Assembly: GCF_024124665.1 (NCBI RefSeq)
Contig: NZ_JAMXSB010000003.1
Coordinates: 372,001 to 436,000, forward strand
DNA length: 64,000 nucleotides
From: Pleionea sp. CnH1-48
GTDB taxonomy: Bacteria; Pseudomonadota; Gammaproteobacteria; Enterobacterales; Kangiellaceae
Direction: 5' to 3'
The stretch's first letter is position 1; each line of letters starts with the position of its first letter. Both the position numbers and the translations under genes were made by a program. Under the pieces are notes generated by a model that was not told the origin of the DNA, did not search any database, and saw nothing but the letters and a program-made list of their open reading frames with translations. Shown here one piece after another: positions 56,443-64,000 of this stretch.

Positions 56443-58581
56443 ATGACGTGCTCTCAAGGCAATCACAACAATAATATTTTGAAGGCTCTTACCTTATTGC
56501 TATTAAGTGGATCAGCACTGGCAGATGATTTATCAGATGACTCACTGGATGAGTTGTTTGTCGATGATCTGCCCGTTGTTCTTAGCGCCACGCGCCTGCG
56601 ACAGCCACGCGCCGAGGCACCCGCTTCTATTACAACCATTGATGCAGAAACCATTAAAAACTTTGGCATTCGCGGTATCCATGAACTGTTCCGGTTAGTA
56701 CCTGGTATGTTCGTTGGCTATGAGCGAGGTTCGGTTCCAGAAGTGGGCTATCATACTTTGGCTGGCGAGAACTCTCATTACCTGCAAGTGCTAGTTGATG
56801 GGCGCTCGGTGTACCAACCCGCATTAGCCAGAATTCTTTGGAACGATTTACCCCTGATCGCAGACAATATTGCGCGAATAGAAGTCATTCGAGGTCCAAA
56901 CACCGTTGTCTATGGAGCCAACAGCTATCTCGCCGTTATTAATATTATTACTCGTCAGCCTGACGACTTGTTGGGTTGGAGTGTCAGCACCACTCACGGC
57001 CCAGACAGCGGTATCCATGACACTCAGTTTCGCTGGGGTGGTCAACACAATGAATTTTCATTGGCTGTAACCGGGGCTTTTCATAGTGATGATGGCTTTG
57101 ACATCAATAGCGAGAACGAACTCCGCAATGATCAACACGAAGGCCATTTTGTTAACGTGGATGCACTGTGGCAAACGCAAGAATCGAATTATATTCGCCT
57201 GCAAGGCGGGATGAGCGATACCGATAAAAACATTGATGACATCAATTCCCTGCAAGAAGATCCCTTTCATTCTCTAAATACCAAGAATCAGTTTTTTCAA
57301 TTTACCTGGAACCACCCTTTAACAGAACAACATGAGCTGAAAGTTCAGGCTTATCACTCTCGGCAAAAACTGTCGCAGGTGTTTGGGGTTTGCGCTCCGG
57401 CTTTGTTTCTCTCGGATGAACTGTTCCAACTTTATGATGTAGCCCCAGCTTATACCAACAGCCTGGTCGCCGCGCTGCTCTCTGGTCAGCCAGCTCCTAC
57501 ACCAACGGATCCCGCTATTATCCCGGCCATTCAACAAGTACTCCTTCGTGCCGCCAATGGAGGAGCCGATACCGTCTGTGGTGACGCCAATCAAAATCTA
57601 ACCGAAGAACGCTTCGATATAGAAATTCAGGACACCTGGACTATCGATAAAACCAAGCGCCTTGTCGGTGGTATGAGTTATCGAGAAGACGATGTTAATT
57701 CGAAAACTTACTTAAACGGTCGTGTCAGCAAAAGCATCCTGCGCGCATTTGCTAACTTTGAGTGGAAGCCATCGGATCACTGGGCCATTAATTTAGGCGC
57801 CATGTTTGAAGACGATGATCAAATAGGTGCAGAAACTTCTCCTCGGGTTGCGGTGAACTATCTTTTATCGCCCCAGCAAAGCTTTCGATTTATTGTCAGC
57901 CGAGCCAATCGCAGCCCCGATCTGTTTGAACAGGATGCCGATTGGAGCTATCAGTTAACGGATCTTTCACAACCGGTTAATCCTCAAGGCTCAACCAACT
58001 CGTTTTATATCCACTCTAACAGTTCCGGTAATCTGCAATACGAGCAAATACTCTCAAAAGAAATTGGCTGGTATATGCGCTCTAACGATCAACTTTGGGA
58101 AGTCGATGTCAAACTCTATAAAGATCGGCTCTACAACCTGCTCGAAGGTCTAACCCAACTTGATGATTTTCGCTTAGAAAACACGGGGGCCGCAGACCTG
58201 TCAGGTATCGATACACAAATACGCTGGATGCCAACACCAGAAGCGAATTTGTGGTTGTCGGTTTCGCACGTTGATATTGATCATGCAACGAGTGATGTTT
58301 ATGAACGTAGCGGCAGCCCTATTAATGTGTCTTTAAATGGCTTTTATCGCTTTAACAACGGCGTGCACCTAAGCACTGGCTATTACTACTACGAAGAGTG
58401 GCTTGGTGCTGAGTTTAGACGGTTAGATACCTCCATAGCCTACACTTTCAACATTTTTGACCTAGATATAAACACTCGATTGACCCTGGAGCATCGATTC
58501 GATGATAATTACCTGCTTGATACGCGGAGTCGCTATGACTCGCCGAATAAAGTCTATGCAACCTTCTCCACTCAGTGGTAA
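56443..58581 (+). CDS. TonB-dependent outer-membrane receptor
   Basis: A 712-residue outer-membrane receptor. The signal peptide ILKALTLLLLSGSALADD is followed by an acidic stretch and a TonB-box-like PVVLSATRLRQPRAEAPASITTID. The plug contains GIRGIHELFRLVPGMFVGY, QVLVDGRSVYQPALARILWNDLPLIADNIARIEVIRGPNTVVYGANSYLAVINIIT, and the barrel ends in VYATFSTQW with a terminal aromatic residue. Ligand unknown; the family is often annotated as iron or vitamin receptors, but no nearby uptake genes confirm it. It separates pmbA from darP, which are adjacent in E. coli, so it looks like an insertion into a conserved pair. Confidence 0.92.
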   Translation: MTCSQGNHNNNILKALTLLLLSGSALADDLSDDSLDELFVDDLPVVLSATRLRQPRAEAPASITTIDAETIKNFGIRGIHELFRLVPGMFVGYERGSVPEVGYHTLAGENSHYLQVLVDGRSVYQPALARILWNDLPLIADNIARIEVIRGPNTVVYGANSYLAVINIITRQPDDLLGWSVSTTHGPDSGIHDTQFRWGGQHNEFSLAVTGAFHSDDGFDINSENELRNDQHEGHFVNVDALWQTQESNYIRLQGGMSDTDKNIDDINSLQEDPFHSLNTKNQFFQFTWNHPLTEQHELKVQAYHSRQKLSQVFGVCAPALFLSDELFQLYDVAPAYTNSLVAALLSGQPAPTPTDPAIIPAIQQVLLRAANGGADTVCGDANQNLTEERFDIEIQDTWTIDKTKRLVGGMSYREDDVNSKTYLNGRVSKSILRAFANFEWKPSDHWAINLGAMFEDDDQIGAETSPRVAVNYLLSPQQSFRFIVSRANRSPDLFEQDADWSYQLTDLSQPVNPQGSTNSFYIHSNSSGNLQYEQILSKEIGWYMRSNDQLWEVDVKLYKDRLYNLLEGLTQLDDFRLENTGAADLSGIDTQIRWMPTPEANLWLSVSHVDIDHATSDVYERSGSPINVSLNGFYRFNNGVHLSTGYYYYEEWLGAEFRRLDTSIAYTFNIFDLDINTRLTLEHRFDDNYLLDTRSRYDSPNKVYATFSTQW

Positions 58582-58590
58582 TCAGTACCT

Positions 58591-59112
58591 ATGAACGAAC
58601 ATGACTCAGATCTGCCCTATGAAGCAGACGAAGAAGAATATATAAGCAAAACTCAGATCAAAAACGAGCTGAAAGAACTCACGCACCTGGCGCTTGAACT
58701 TCATGCCATGGGAATGACCAATCTAAAAAAGTTGGAACTGGGCGAAAACGCTATTGATGCCTTTGAAAACCTGGGCCGCGCGCGCGGCAACGAAGGTAAG
58801 AAGAGACAGCTCAAATACGTTAGCAAGCAGCTTCGAGAACTGGATAGAGAAAAACTAGAAACTGCGGTAGCCCGCTTTAAGCGAGGACAACCCGTTGTTC
58901 CCAAAGAAGACTCTAAAGCTGGCAAACTTGAAGCGCTTTACAACCAACTGCTCAATGACGGTAATACCGCCATGGAAGCCGCTCTTAACGAGCATCCAGA
59001 ATTGGACCGTCAGCAACTAAGGCAACTATTACGCAATGCTGTTAAAGAAAAAGGCACTTCCAAAACGAAAGCCCAGCAAAAGCTACAGCTCTACTTAAAA
59101 GAAAATCTATAA
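58591..59112 (+). CDS. darP: Ribosome biogenesis factor DarP (YjgA, DUF615)
   Basis: A DUF615 protein that associates with late 50S assembly intermediates. The 173-residue protein has an acidic N-terminus, the core SKTQIKNELKELTHLALELHAM and GRARGNEGKKRQLKYVSKQLRELD, and a helical C-terminus (NEHPELDRQQLRQLLRNAVKEK). It begins 9 bases after the receptor gene and may be read from the same transcript, an odd pairing. Confidence 0.95.
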   Translation: MNEHDSDLPYEADEEEYISKTQIKNELKELTHLALELHAMGMTNLKKLELGENAIDAFENLGRARGNEGKKRQLKYVSKQLRELDREKLETAVARFKRGQPVVPKEDSKAGKLEALYNQLLNDGNTAMEAALNEHPELDRQQLRQLLRNAVKEKGTSKTKAQQKLQLYLKENL

Positions 59113-59125
59113 AGTACAACTTATC

Positions 59126-59152
59126 TGCCGTGCTAATTGAATTAGCACGGCA
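59126..59152 (+). terminator. Hairpin after darP
   Basis: A perfect 12-base stem TGCCGTGCTAAT / ATTAGCACGGCA with a 3-base loop, 13 bases after the darP stop. It lacks a following T-run (TTCCCT), so it may be a terminator or an mRNA 3'-end stabiliser. Confidence 0.55.
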
Positions 59153-59278
59153 TTCCCTCGTAATTAAAATCCCATCATAAAACTCATTTCGCGAAAACGA
59201 CGGCCGATAAACAATATAAGCCATACAACTTCCCTGACTCACCTGTTACTAAATGAACAGAGTTAAGGAGATAAAGCG

Positions 59279-59674
59279 ATGAAACAGACAATCAGCCAAA
59301 CTATTACAGCATCATTACTGGCCGAAAATTTATCGGACATTCAAGACAAAACGCATTCAATCGAAGTCAGCAACGGAAACATGCTAGCGTATTTAAATCG
59401 ACAGAATGATGAATTCGAAGGCGAGATTTTCATAGCTCAGTTAATGCACGATGCGATTGATCGTCTGCTTTGTCTGGTTCATCACTGGAATATCGAATTT
59501 GCGCCCAGAAAACCTTATCAGTTATGTGTATCAGAGTGCGGTGAACATTTGGTTTTAAAAATGCGATATAGCAGCAAAAATCCAACCAAACTGGAAAACA
59601 AAATTGACGAGTTTCTTAATGCCGCCGATGAGGCTCGAGAAATGATTCGCCTACGCATGCTAGGAGGTTACTAA
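59279..59674 (+). CDS. Conserved-looking hypothetical protein, 131 residues
   Basis: I do not recognise this family. The chain has no signal peptide or membrane segment and is mixed alpha/beta. It reads IEVSNGNMLAYLNRQNDEFEGEIFIAQLMHDAIDRLLCLVHHWNIEF, then QLCVSECGEHLVLKMRYSS and an acidic helix KLENKIDEFLNAADEAREMIRLRMLGG. A good ribosome site (TAAGGAG) lies 8 bases ahead of the ATG, and its codon use is like that of neighbours, so it is likely real. It stands alone between darP and the solute-binding-protein operon; hairpins follow at 59682-59702 and 59714-59739. Confidence 0.75.
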   Translation: MKQTISQTITASLLAENLSDIQDKTHSIEVSNGNMLAYLNRQNDEFEGEIFIAQLMHDAIDRLLCLVHHWNIEFAPRKPYQLCVSECGEHLVLKMRYSSKNPTKLENKIDEFLNAADEAREMIRLRMLGGY

Positions 59675-59681
59675 AGACTGT

Positions 59682-59739
59682 TGGTTTGTAGTTAACAAAC
59701 CATCTCAAAATAATGGACTCAGAGATACGGCTGAGTCCA
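59682..59739. repeat. Two adjacent hairpins between the 131-residue gene and the two-component operon
   Basis: TGGTTTGT / ACAAACCA (59682-59702, loop AGTTA) and TGGACTCAG / CTGAGTCCA (59714-59739, loop AGATACGG). Neither has a clear T-run. They could terminate the upstream gene or act in the leader of the following operon. Confidence 0.5.
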
Positions 59740-59845
59740 ATCGATGTTTCCAAACGACATGAGGATGTTTTGAAATACAATAAATACCGGCATAATAGAA
59801 ACAAGGTAAAACTTTAGGGATAAAAACAGCGCAAGGATTGGGCTA

Positions 59846-61132
59846 ATGACCTCAATAAACCCACACTTTTTCCGGTGGTCTAAGATAGGTAATGCTTTCC
59901 TACTCATGTTAACGAGCATTGTTAGCATGGCGTTGCACTCGTCTCAAGAATCTCAACTATCCAATAAAACTTCGTCATCAAAACCGACAGAGATCGTCTG
60001 GTCTTTTTGGGGCGATCCTTGGGAGATAGAAGTTAATCATCGAGTGATTAAGCTTTTTGAATCAGAAAATCCAGACATCACCGTGCACGCTAAATACGAA
60101 CACTGGTCAAGTTACTTTAGCTCAGTGGATAACTGGTTTGCTTCATCAACACCACCCGATGTGCTATTTCTTTCTCATATTGAGAAATATGTTCAACGAG
60201 GAGATATACAGTCACTTGAGCCTTATATCGCCAAGGCCCCTATTGATGTTAATGATTTTTACCCGGCTTTATTGGATCAATTTAAATCCAATGGTCAAAT
60301 TTATGGATTCCCTCGTGATAACGATACTAAAGTTATTTTCTACAATAAGACTCACTTTGATAAAGCACAGCTTCCTTATCCTGATTGCCAATGGACCTGG
60401 GATCAATTTCGAACTGTTGCAGAAAAGCTAACAAACGAAAAACAACAATTTGGCGTTGCCTATTTAAAAGATTGGATAGACCTTCTTTTTTGGCAAAATG
60501 GTGGGTATAAATATCATACTCAAACCTATCCCGATATCGCTCTGCTCGACTCCAATGAAGGCATAGAATCCCTTACCTGGTTTACCCAATTGATTGAACA
60601 ATACAGCCCGGTGCGTAACCTCAATCTCAGTTCTTATGATGCCGCAAAACTGTTTATGGAAGAGAAAGTATCTATGGTGTTTGGCAACCACGCTTTAGTT
60701 CCGTTTCTTTCTCGCCAAAAACACCTGGACTGGGACGTAGTATGTTTACCATCAAAAAAGCTGCGTGTTAACAAGATAGGTGGCGCTGGATATGTTATTA
60801 GCCATAAATCAAAACAAAAAGACGCTGCATGGCGGTTTATTAAGTGGCTGGTGAGTATTCAAGGACAAGCCATATTTACAGAGTCAGGAGCCATCGTCCC
60901 CTCCAGAATATCCGTCAGCGAATCTCCAGTATTCCAAACACTAAGAAGCCCCCGACATGCCAGAGTCTTTATAGAAGAAACTCGACATGGAAAACCGGAG
61001 CTCGCTTATCCAGAAAAATCAAAGATACGACGCGTAATTAATCAGAAAATAAACCAAGTTATCCTTGGCGAACTGAGTCTGGAAAACGCGATTAATGAGG
61101 CAAAAGAAGAGATCAATGTTATTACTCGATAA
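59846..61132 (+). CDS. Family 1 extracellular solute-binding protein, likely sensor partner
   Basis: A 428-residue periplasmic binding protein of the sugar (UgpB/MalE) type. A hydrophobic signal or anchor lies at about residues 14-32 (IGNAFLLMLTSIVSMALHSSQ). It is followed by VWSFWGDPWEIEVNHRVIKLFESENPDITV, TPPDVLFLSHIEKYVQRGDIQSLEPYI, GQIYGFPRDNDTKVIFYNKTHFDKAQLPYPDCQWTWDQFRTVAEKL and AAWRFIKWLVSIQGQAIFTESGAIVPSR, all typical cluster-1 features. No lipobox is seen. There are no ABC permease or ATPase genes nearby; the next genes are a histidine kinase and response regulator, so it probably presents a ligand to the kinase rather than to a transporter. Confidence 0.88.
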   Translation: MTSINPHFFRWSKIGNAFLLMLTSIVSMALHSSQESQLSNKTSSSKPTEIVWSFWGDPWEIEVNHRVIKLFESENPDITVHAKYEHWSSYFSSVDNWFASSTPPDVLFLSHIEKYVQRGDIQSLEPYIAKAPIDVNDFYPALLDQFKSNGQIYGFPRDNDTKVIFYNKTHFDKAQLPYPDCQWTWDQFRTVAEKLTNEKQQFGVAYLKDWIDLLFWQNGGYKYHTQTYPDIALLDSNEGIESLTWFTQLIEQYSPVRNLNLSSYDAAKLFMEEKVSMVFGNHALVPFLSRQKHLDWDVVCLPSKKLRVNKIGGAGYVISHKSKQKDAAWRFIKWLVSIQGQAIFTESGAIVPSRISVSESPVFQTLRSPRHARVFIEETRHGKPELAYPEKSKIRRVINQKINQVILGELSLENAINEAKEEINVITR

Positions 61133-63044
61133 ATTCAAAGAGTTATTGACAACATCCTCTTCGATTCAAAACCGGATACAACTGGGCTTTATCATAGCTA
61201 TCGGTATGGCTTTGGTAATCACCTACCTAACCCTTAACTATATTCGAAGCGTCCACCAACACTTTACAACAATAGGAGAGGAGCATCACCGCGCTCAGGT
61301 TCTTATATATCAACTATATTTGGCTTTCTCTGAAGAAAACGAACGAATTGTTTCTTATCTTCTTTCGGGCGAAAAAAGCTATCTGGATAAATACGAAGAA
61401 GCACACGATTGTTACAAAGATTTAGAAAGTCAATTGGTACAAGCCAATACTTTTAATATAACGACGGAACAACTCAATCAGATAACCAATAAACATGATA
61501 TTTTTGAGCAAGAGGCTCAAAAGCACTTAAACTTGATTGATCATGGCTTTCCTAAAACCGCTATTTTTCTATGGGGAGAAAAAGTCACTCCCTTACGTTC
61601 ACAAATAAATGACCACTTTCAAGTTTTAGTAAAAGAAATAGATAACCATATTGAATGGCATAAAAGAGAAGCAAAACAAGAAGAAATTAAGGTTATCTAC
61701 AATGCCACTTTTTGGGCGATTGTTGCCATCATAGCTTCCACCATTATTGCGATTCAAATAAGTCAAAGCTTAATTCGACCGATAAAAAAACTGGTGGACT
61801 CAACACAACAAATATCCAAGGGGAACTTAAACATTGAACTGCCTGTATCAGGTAGCAATGAAATAACCGCGCTCAATGAATCCATGAACCAGATGGTTAT
61901 CGGTCTATCTGAATCACAGCAGAAAGCCAAAGCAGTAGAGAGAGATTCGAAGCAACAGATCAATCAGCTCAAGTGGTTGCAAAATACTGGTAGAGAGATC
62001 GTAAAACAGATGAACCAGGACTCATTATTTGAAACCGTTGCTCTTAAAATCAATCGTTCAATAAAGTGCAAGCAAGTCGCTATTATGGTATTTGACGAAG
62101 ATTGTATTCACATCAAAGCAATTACAGGAAAACCGATTCTGTCCCAACAACATTTGAATCATTGGAGCAGAGAGTTTAGTAAGGATCATCATAAGGCCAT
62201 AAGTTCAGCTAAGATAAAGTCTATCTATCTTACTCCCCCCAATATGTGGCTGTCATTCTTTCCGATTGAAGAAAATAACAAGCTTTATGGCGTTATTCTT
62301 ACCCTAACTCTGTCTGAACTCGCGGATGATGAAAAAATCTATACAACCAAGTCATTAGCCAATCAATTATCTACAGCCGTTAATTTATGGGAGGTTTTTT
62401 CTCGAGAGAAGCAGATAGCAGCAACAAAGGAGCGCGAACGAATTGCTCACGACTTGCATGATGATGTTACACAATCTCTATTTTCGGCTCACTTGATGGC
62501 GAAGAGCTTAGGAAAAGCATGGACAAAGTCACCAGAAAAAGCTCAAGAATATTTACACGAGCTGCAACAGCTGACGCAAAGTACCCTATCAGAGATGCGT
62601 ACGCTACTACTGGAATTAAAACCCAAAACCTTATTGGATACCGATATTCATCATCTGATGCATGAGCTCGCCAAGGCACTAACTCAAAAAAGTGGCATTA
62701 CAGTGGCACTTGATATACAGGAAGTTTATTCGCTTCCTGAGTCCGTACACTTAACATTCTATCGCGTAGCTCAAGAAGCCATGAACAATATTTATAAACA
62801 CTCACAAGCAAACAGCATGAGCCTACAACTTGCGCACTCGAATAATAAGATTAAGCTAGTCATCATCGACAACGGCAAAGGCTTTGATTCGAAAAATATC
62901 GCTGCATCATCACTAGGCTTTTCGATTATGCAGGACAGAGCCGATGCTATCGGAGGAAAAGTCACCATTCATTCCTCACCCGATGATGGCACAGAAGTTC
63001 ATTTCGTTTGGCCCACCAAGGAATCAGGAGCATCAATAATATGA
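61119..63044 (+). CDS. NarX-type sensor histidine kinase
   Basis: A membrane histidine kinase of the HisKA_3/HATPase class. The start at 61119 (MLLLDKFKELL, 641 residues) has GAAGAG upstream; an ATG at 61095 would add 8 residues. Layout: TM1 about 21-43 (LGFIIAIGMALVITYLTLNYI), a helical periplasmic sensor of about 155 residues, TM2 about 200-222, HAMP (IRPIKKLVDSTQQISKGNLNIELP), coiled coil, a GAF-like region (about 290-430), then the phosphorylation motif ERERIAHDLHDDVTQSLFSAHL (His447) and an ATPase with DNGKGFD and GTEVHFVWP. It overlaps the binding-protein gene by 14 bases and the regulator by 4. Confidence 0.92.
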   Translation, partial: LLLDKFKELLTTSSSIQNRIQLGFIIAIGMALVITYLTLNYIRSVHQHFTTIGEEHHRAQVLIYQLYLAFSEENERIVSYLLSGEKSYLDKYEEAHDCYKDLESQLVQANTFNITTEQLNQITNKHDIFEQEAQKHLNLIDHGFPKTAIFLWGEKVTPLRSQINDHFQVLVKEIDNHIEWHKREAKQEEIKVIYNATFWAIVAIIASTIIAIQISQSLIRPIKKLVDSTQQISKGNLNIELPVSGSNEITALNESMNQMVIGLSESQQKAKAVERDSKQQINQLKWLQNTGREIVKQMNQDSLFETVALKINRSIKCKQVAIMVFDEDCIHIKAITGKPILSQQHLNHWSREFSKDHHKAISSAKIKSIYLTPPNMWLSFFPIEENNKLYGVILTLTLSELADDEKIYTTKSLANQLSTAVNLWEVFSREKQIAATKERERIAHDLHDDVTQSLFSAHLMAKSLGKAWTKSPEKAQEYLHELQQLTQSTLSEMRTLLLELKPKTLLDTDIHHLMHELAKALTQKSGITVALDIQEVYSLPESVHLTFYRVAQEAMNNIYKHSQANSMSLQLAHSNNKIKLVIIDNGKGFDSKNIAASSLGFSIMQDRADAIGGKVTIHSSPDDGTEVHFVWPTKESGASII

Positions 63045-63670
63045 ACGCCCCTATAAAAGTCGTGATCATTGACGATCATAATATTGTACGCCGAGGCTTA
63101 ATAACACTCATCAACTTAGAAGACGATATAGAAGTTGTTGCAGACTCTGATAATGGAGAAGAAGGACGCAGGCTTATTATGGAATATAAGCCCGATGTCA
63201 CCGTATTAGATCTTTCCATGCCGAAAGGCAGCGGCATCGATGTGATGAAAAAGCTTAAGCAACATCAGTCAACCACAAAGATAGTGGTATTAACCAGTAT
63301 TTCAGGATCAGATATCCTTTACTCTACTCTTGCTCTGGGAGCAAAGGGGTTGCTGTCAAAAGATATTGATGCGGATGAGCTGCTCACCATCATTAGAAAA
63401 GTACAAGCTGGCGGAGAATACATTCACCCATCCATATCCCATCAGCTAACCAATTTGCAGTCAGAACGCTTTACTCAGCAAGCACTTACACGACGAGAAT
63501 CTCAAGTTTTAGGGTTAATTGGCAAAGGTCTGACAAACCAGGCTATCTCAGACAACCTCACCATCAGTTTAAAAACCGTCAAAACTCATGTGAGCCACAT
63601 ATTGTCAAAGCTCGAGTTAAATGACAGAACACAACTGGCTATCTATGCCATAAAAAATGAAGTAGTTTGA
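63041..63670 (+). CDS. LuxR/NarL-family response regulator
   Basis: A 209-residue two-domain regulator from the ATG at 63041 (MNAPIKVVIIDDHNIVRRG), which overlaps the kinase stop as ATGA. In the receiver domain the acidic pocket is D11/D12, the phosphoacceptor is D57 (VTVLDLSMPKGSG), and the switch Thr/Ser and Lys lie in VVLTS and LLSKD. The C-terminal LuxR helix-turn-helix is LTRRESQVLGLIGKGLTNQAISDNLTISLKTVKTHVSHILSKL. It pairs with the upstream NarX-type kinase. Likely targets include the next gene downstream, inferred from position. Confidence 0.94.
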   Translation: MNAPIKVVIIDDHNIVRRGLITLINLEDDIEVVADSDNGEEGRRLIMEYKPDVTVLDLSMPKGSGIDVMKKLKQHQSTTKIVVLTSISGSDILYSTLALGAKGLLSKDIDADELLTIIRKVQAGGEYIHPSISHQLTNLQSERFTQQALTRRESQVLGLIGKGLTNQAISDNLTISLKTVKTHVSHILSKLELNDRTQLAIYAIKNEVV

Positions 63671-63721
63671 TCGATCTGTATTGATACATATTCAATAAAA
63701 TAAATATAAAAATCAGCCTTA

Positions 63722-63747
63722 GGTCTGATGTGAGCCCACATTAGACC
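63722..63747. promoter_or_regulatory. Inverted repeat between the response regulator and the next gene
   Basis: GGTCTGATGTG / CACATTAGACC, 11-base arms with one G-T pair and a 4-base spacer (AGCC), 52 bases after the regulator stop and 49 bases ahead of the secreted-protein gene. It has no T-run, so it may be an operator for the regulator or a weak terminator. Confidence 0.45.
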
Positions 63748-63795
63748 GCTTAATCTATCTCCAGAGTCGTTACACGTAAACCAATGGAGAAAACA

Positions 63796-64000
63796 ATGAA
63801 AACAACACTTATCTTTACCGCCTGCGCGCTTGCCGTATCTCTTGGCACAACAGCAAAAGAGTTTGAAAAGTCATCTACCATTAGCAAAAATGAGAACACC
63901 CAAATCCGAGAGGATATTGGCTTTCAACAAAAAGATGATATCGCTGGTATTAATGGTTATAAGGAGTTTAAGCCGGGAGCTATCGTTTCTGCCAATGTAC
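63796..64000 (+). CDS. Secreted protein of unknown function, N-terminal part (runs off window)
   Basis: An open frame of 68 codons runs from an ATG at 63796, preceded by GGAGA at 7 bases, to the window edge. It opens with a signal peptide (MKTTLIFTACALAVSLGTTAKE), then a polar Lys/Ser/Glu-rich stretch (FEKSSTISKNENTQIREDIGF) and GINGYKEFKPGAIVSANV. No family is recognised from this fragment. Its place directly after the two-component operon suggests it may be a target of, or a component with, that system. Confidence 0.75.
   Translation, partial: MKTTLIFTACALAVSLGTTAKEFEKSSTISKNENTQIREDIGFQQKDDIAGINGYKEFKPGAIVSANV

Noticed and set aside
59682-59739. Paired hairpins as a possible attachment site or MITE
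   Set aside because: No terminal repeats around them, no flanking duplication and no mobile gene nearby; treated as ordinary intergenic hairpins.

Overview
This is a chromosomal backbone segment from a gammaproteobacterium with moderate-to-low GC. Several features fit a free-living, probably marine relative of the Oceanospirillales/Kangiella/Alteromonadales grade: the gene order, the meso-diaminopimelate-type MurE, the Lpt/Kds lipopolysaccharide genes, the nitrogen-PTS operon, the cytochrome bc1 complex, two large TonB-dependent receptors and ERIC-type repeats. I cannot name the genus from sequence alone. Nearly every block is a syntenic island known from E. coli or Pseudomonas, so the interest lies in the joints between blocks.

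Layout. 1-3.1 kb: 5' part of secA, an M23 peptidase, the DnaB-helicase loader dciA and lpxC. 3.4-20.3 kb: a complete dcw cell-wall and division cluster on the minus strand (mraZ-rsmH-ftsL-ftsI-murE-murF-mraY-murD-ftsW-murG-murC-ddl-ftsQ-ftsA-ftsZ), with a promoter and a MraZ-like operator upstream of mraZ. 20.6-21.0 kb: RNase P RNA. 21.1-22.0 kb: a Sel1-repeat lipoprotein gene split by a 271-bp MITE-like element. 22-26.4 kb: rsmI and, divergently, lpoA-yraN-diaA-dolP. 26.7-30.6 kb: a TonB-dependent receptor followed by an unusual chalcone-isomerase-like/TonB-C fusion protein. 30.6-36.2 kb: sspB-sspA-petC-petB-petA and rpsI-rplM (minus), then an H1-tail/HU-like nucleoid protein (plus). 36.2-42.4 kb: zapE, a hydrolase, a peptide deformylase, yhcB and tandem degQ-degS, with a 127-bp ERIC element between the two proteases. 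42.4-53.1 kb: murA-ibaG (minus) diverging from yrbG-kdsD-kdsC-lptC-lptA-lptB-rpoN-hpf-ptsN-rapZ-EIIA-like-npr (plus); the mla lipid-transport genes usually found between ibaG and yrbG are not there. 53.3-59.7 kb: mgtE, pmbA, a second ERIC element, a second TonB-dependent receptor, darP and an unknown small gene. 59.8-64 kb: a solute-binding protein, a NarX-type histidine kinase and a LuxR-type response regulator in an overlapping operon without transporter permeases, followed by the start of a secreted protein of unknown function that runs off the window.

Functionally, the window links envelope precursor synthesis (Mur, MraY, MurA, LpxC, Kds, Lpt), division (Fts, ZapE, YhcB), envelope surveillance (DegQ, DegS, LpoA, DolP) and nitrogen/PTS control (RpoN, PtsN, RapZ, NPr). 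The best candidates for something undescribed are: the TonB-like fusion paired with a receptor; the permease-less solute-binding-protein/two-component module with its downstream secreted protein; and the EIIA-mannose-like protein in the nitrogen-PTS operon, which has lost its phosphorylatable histidine.
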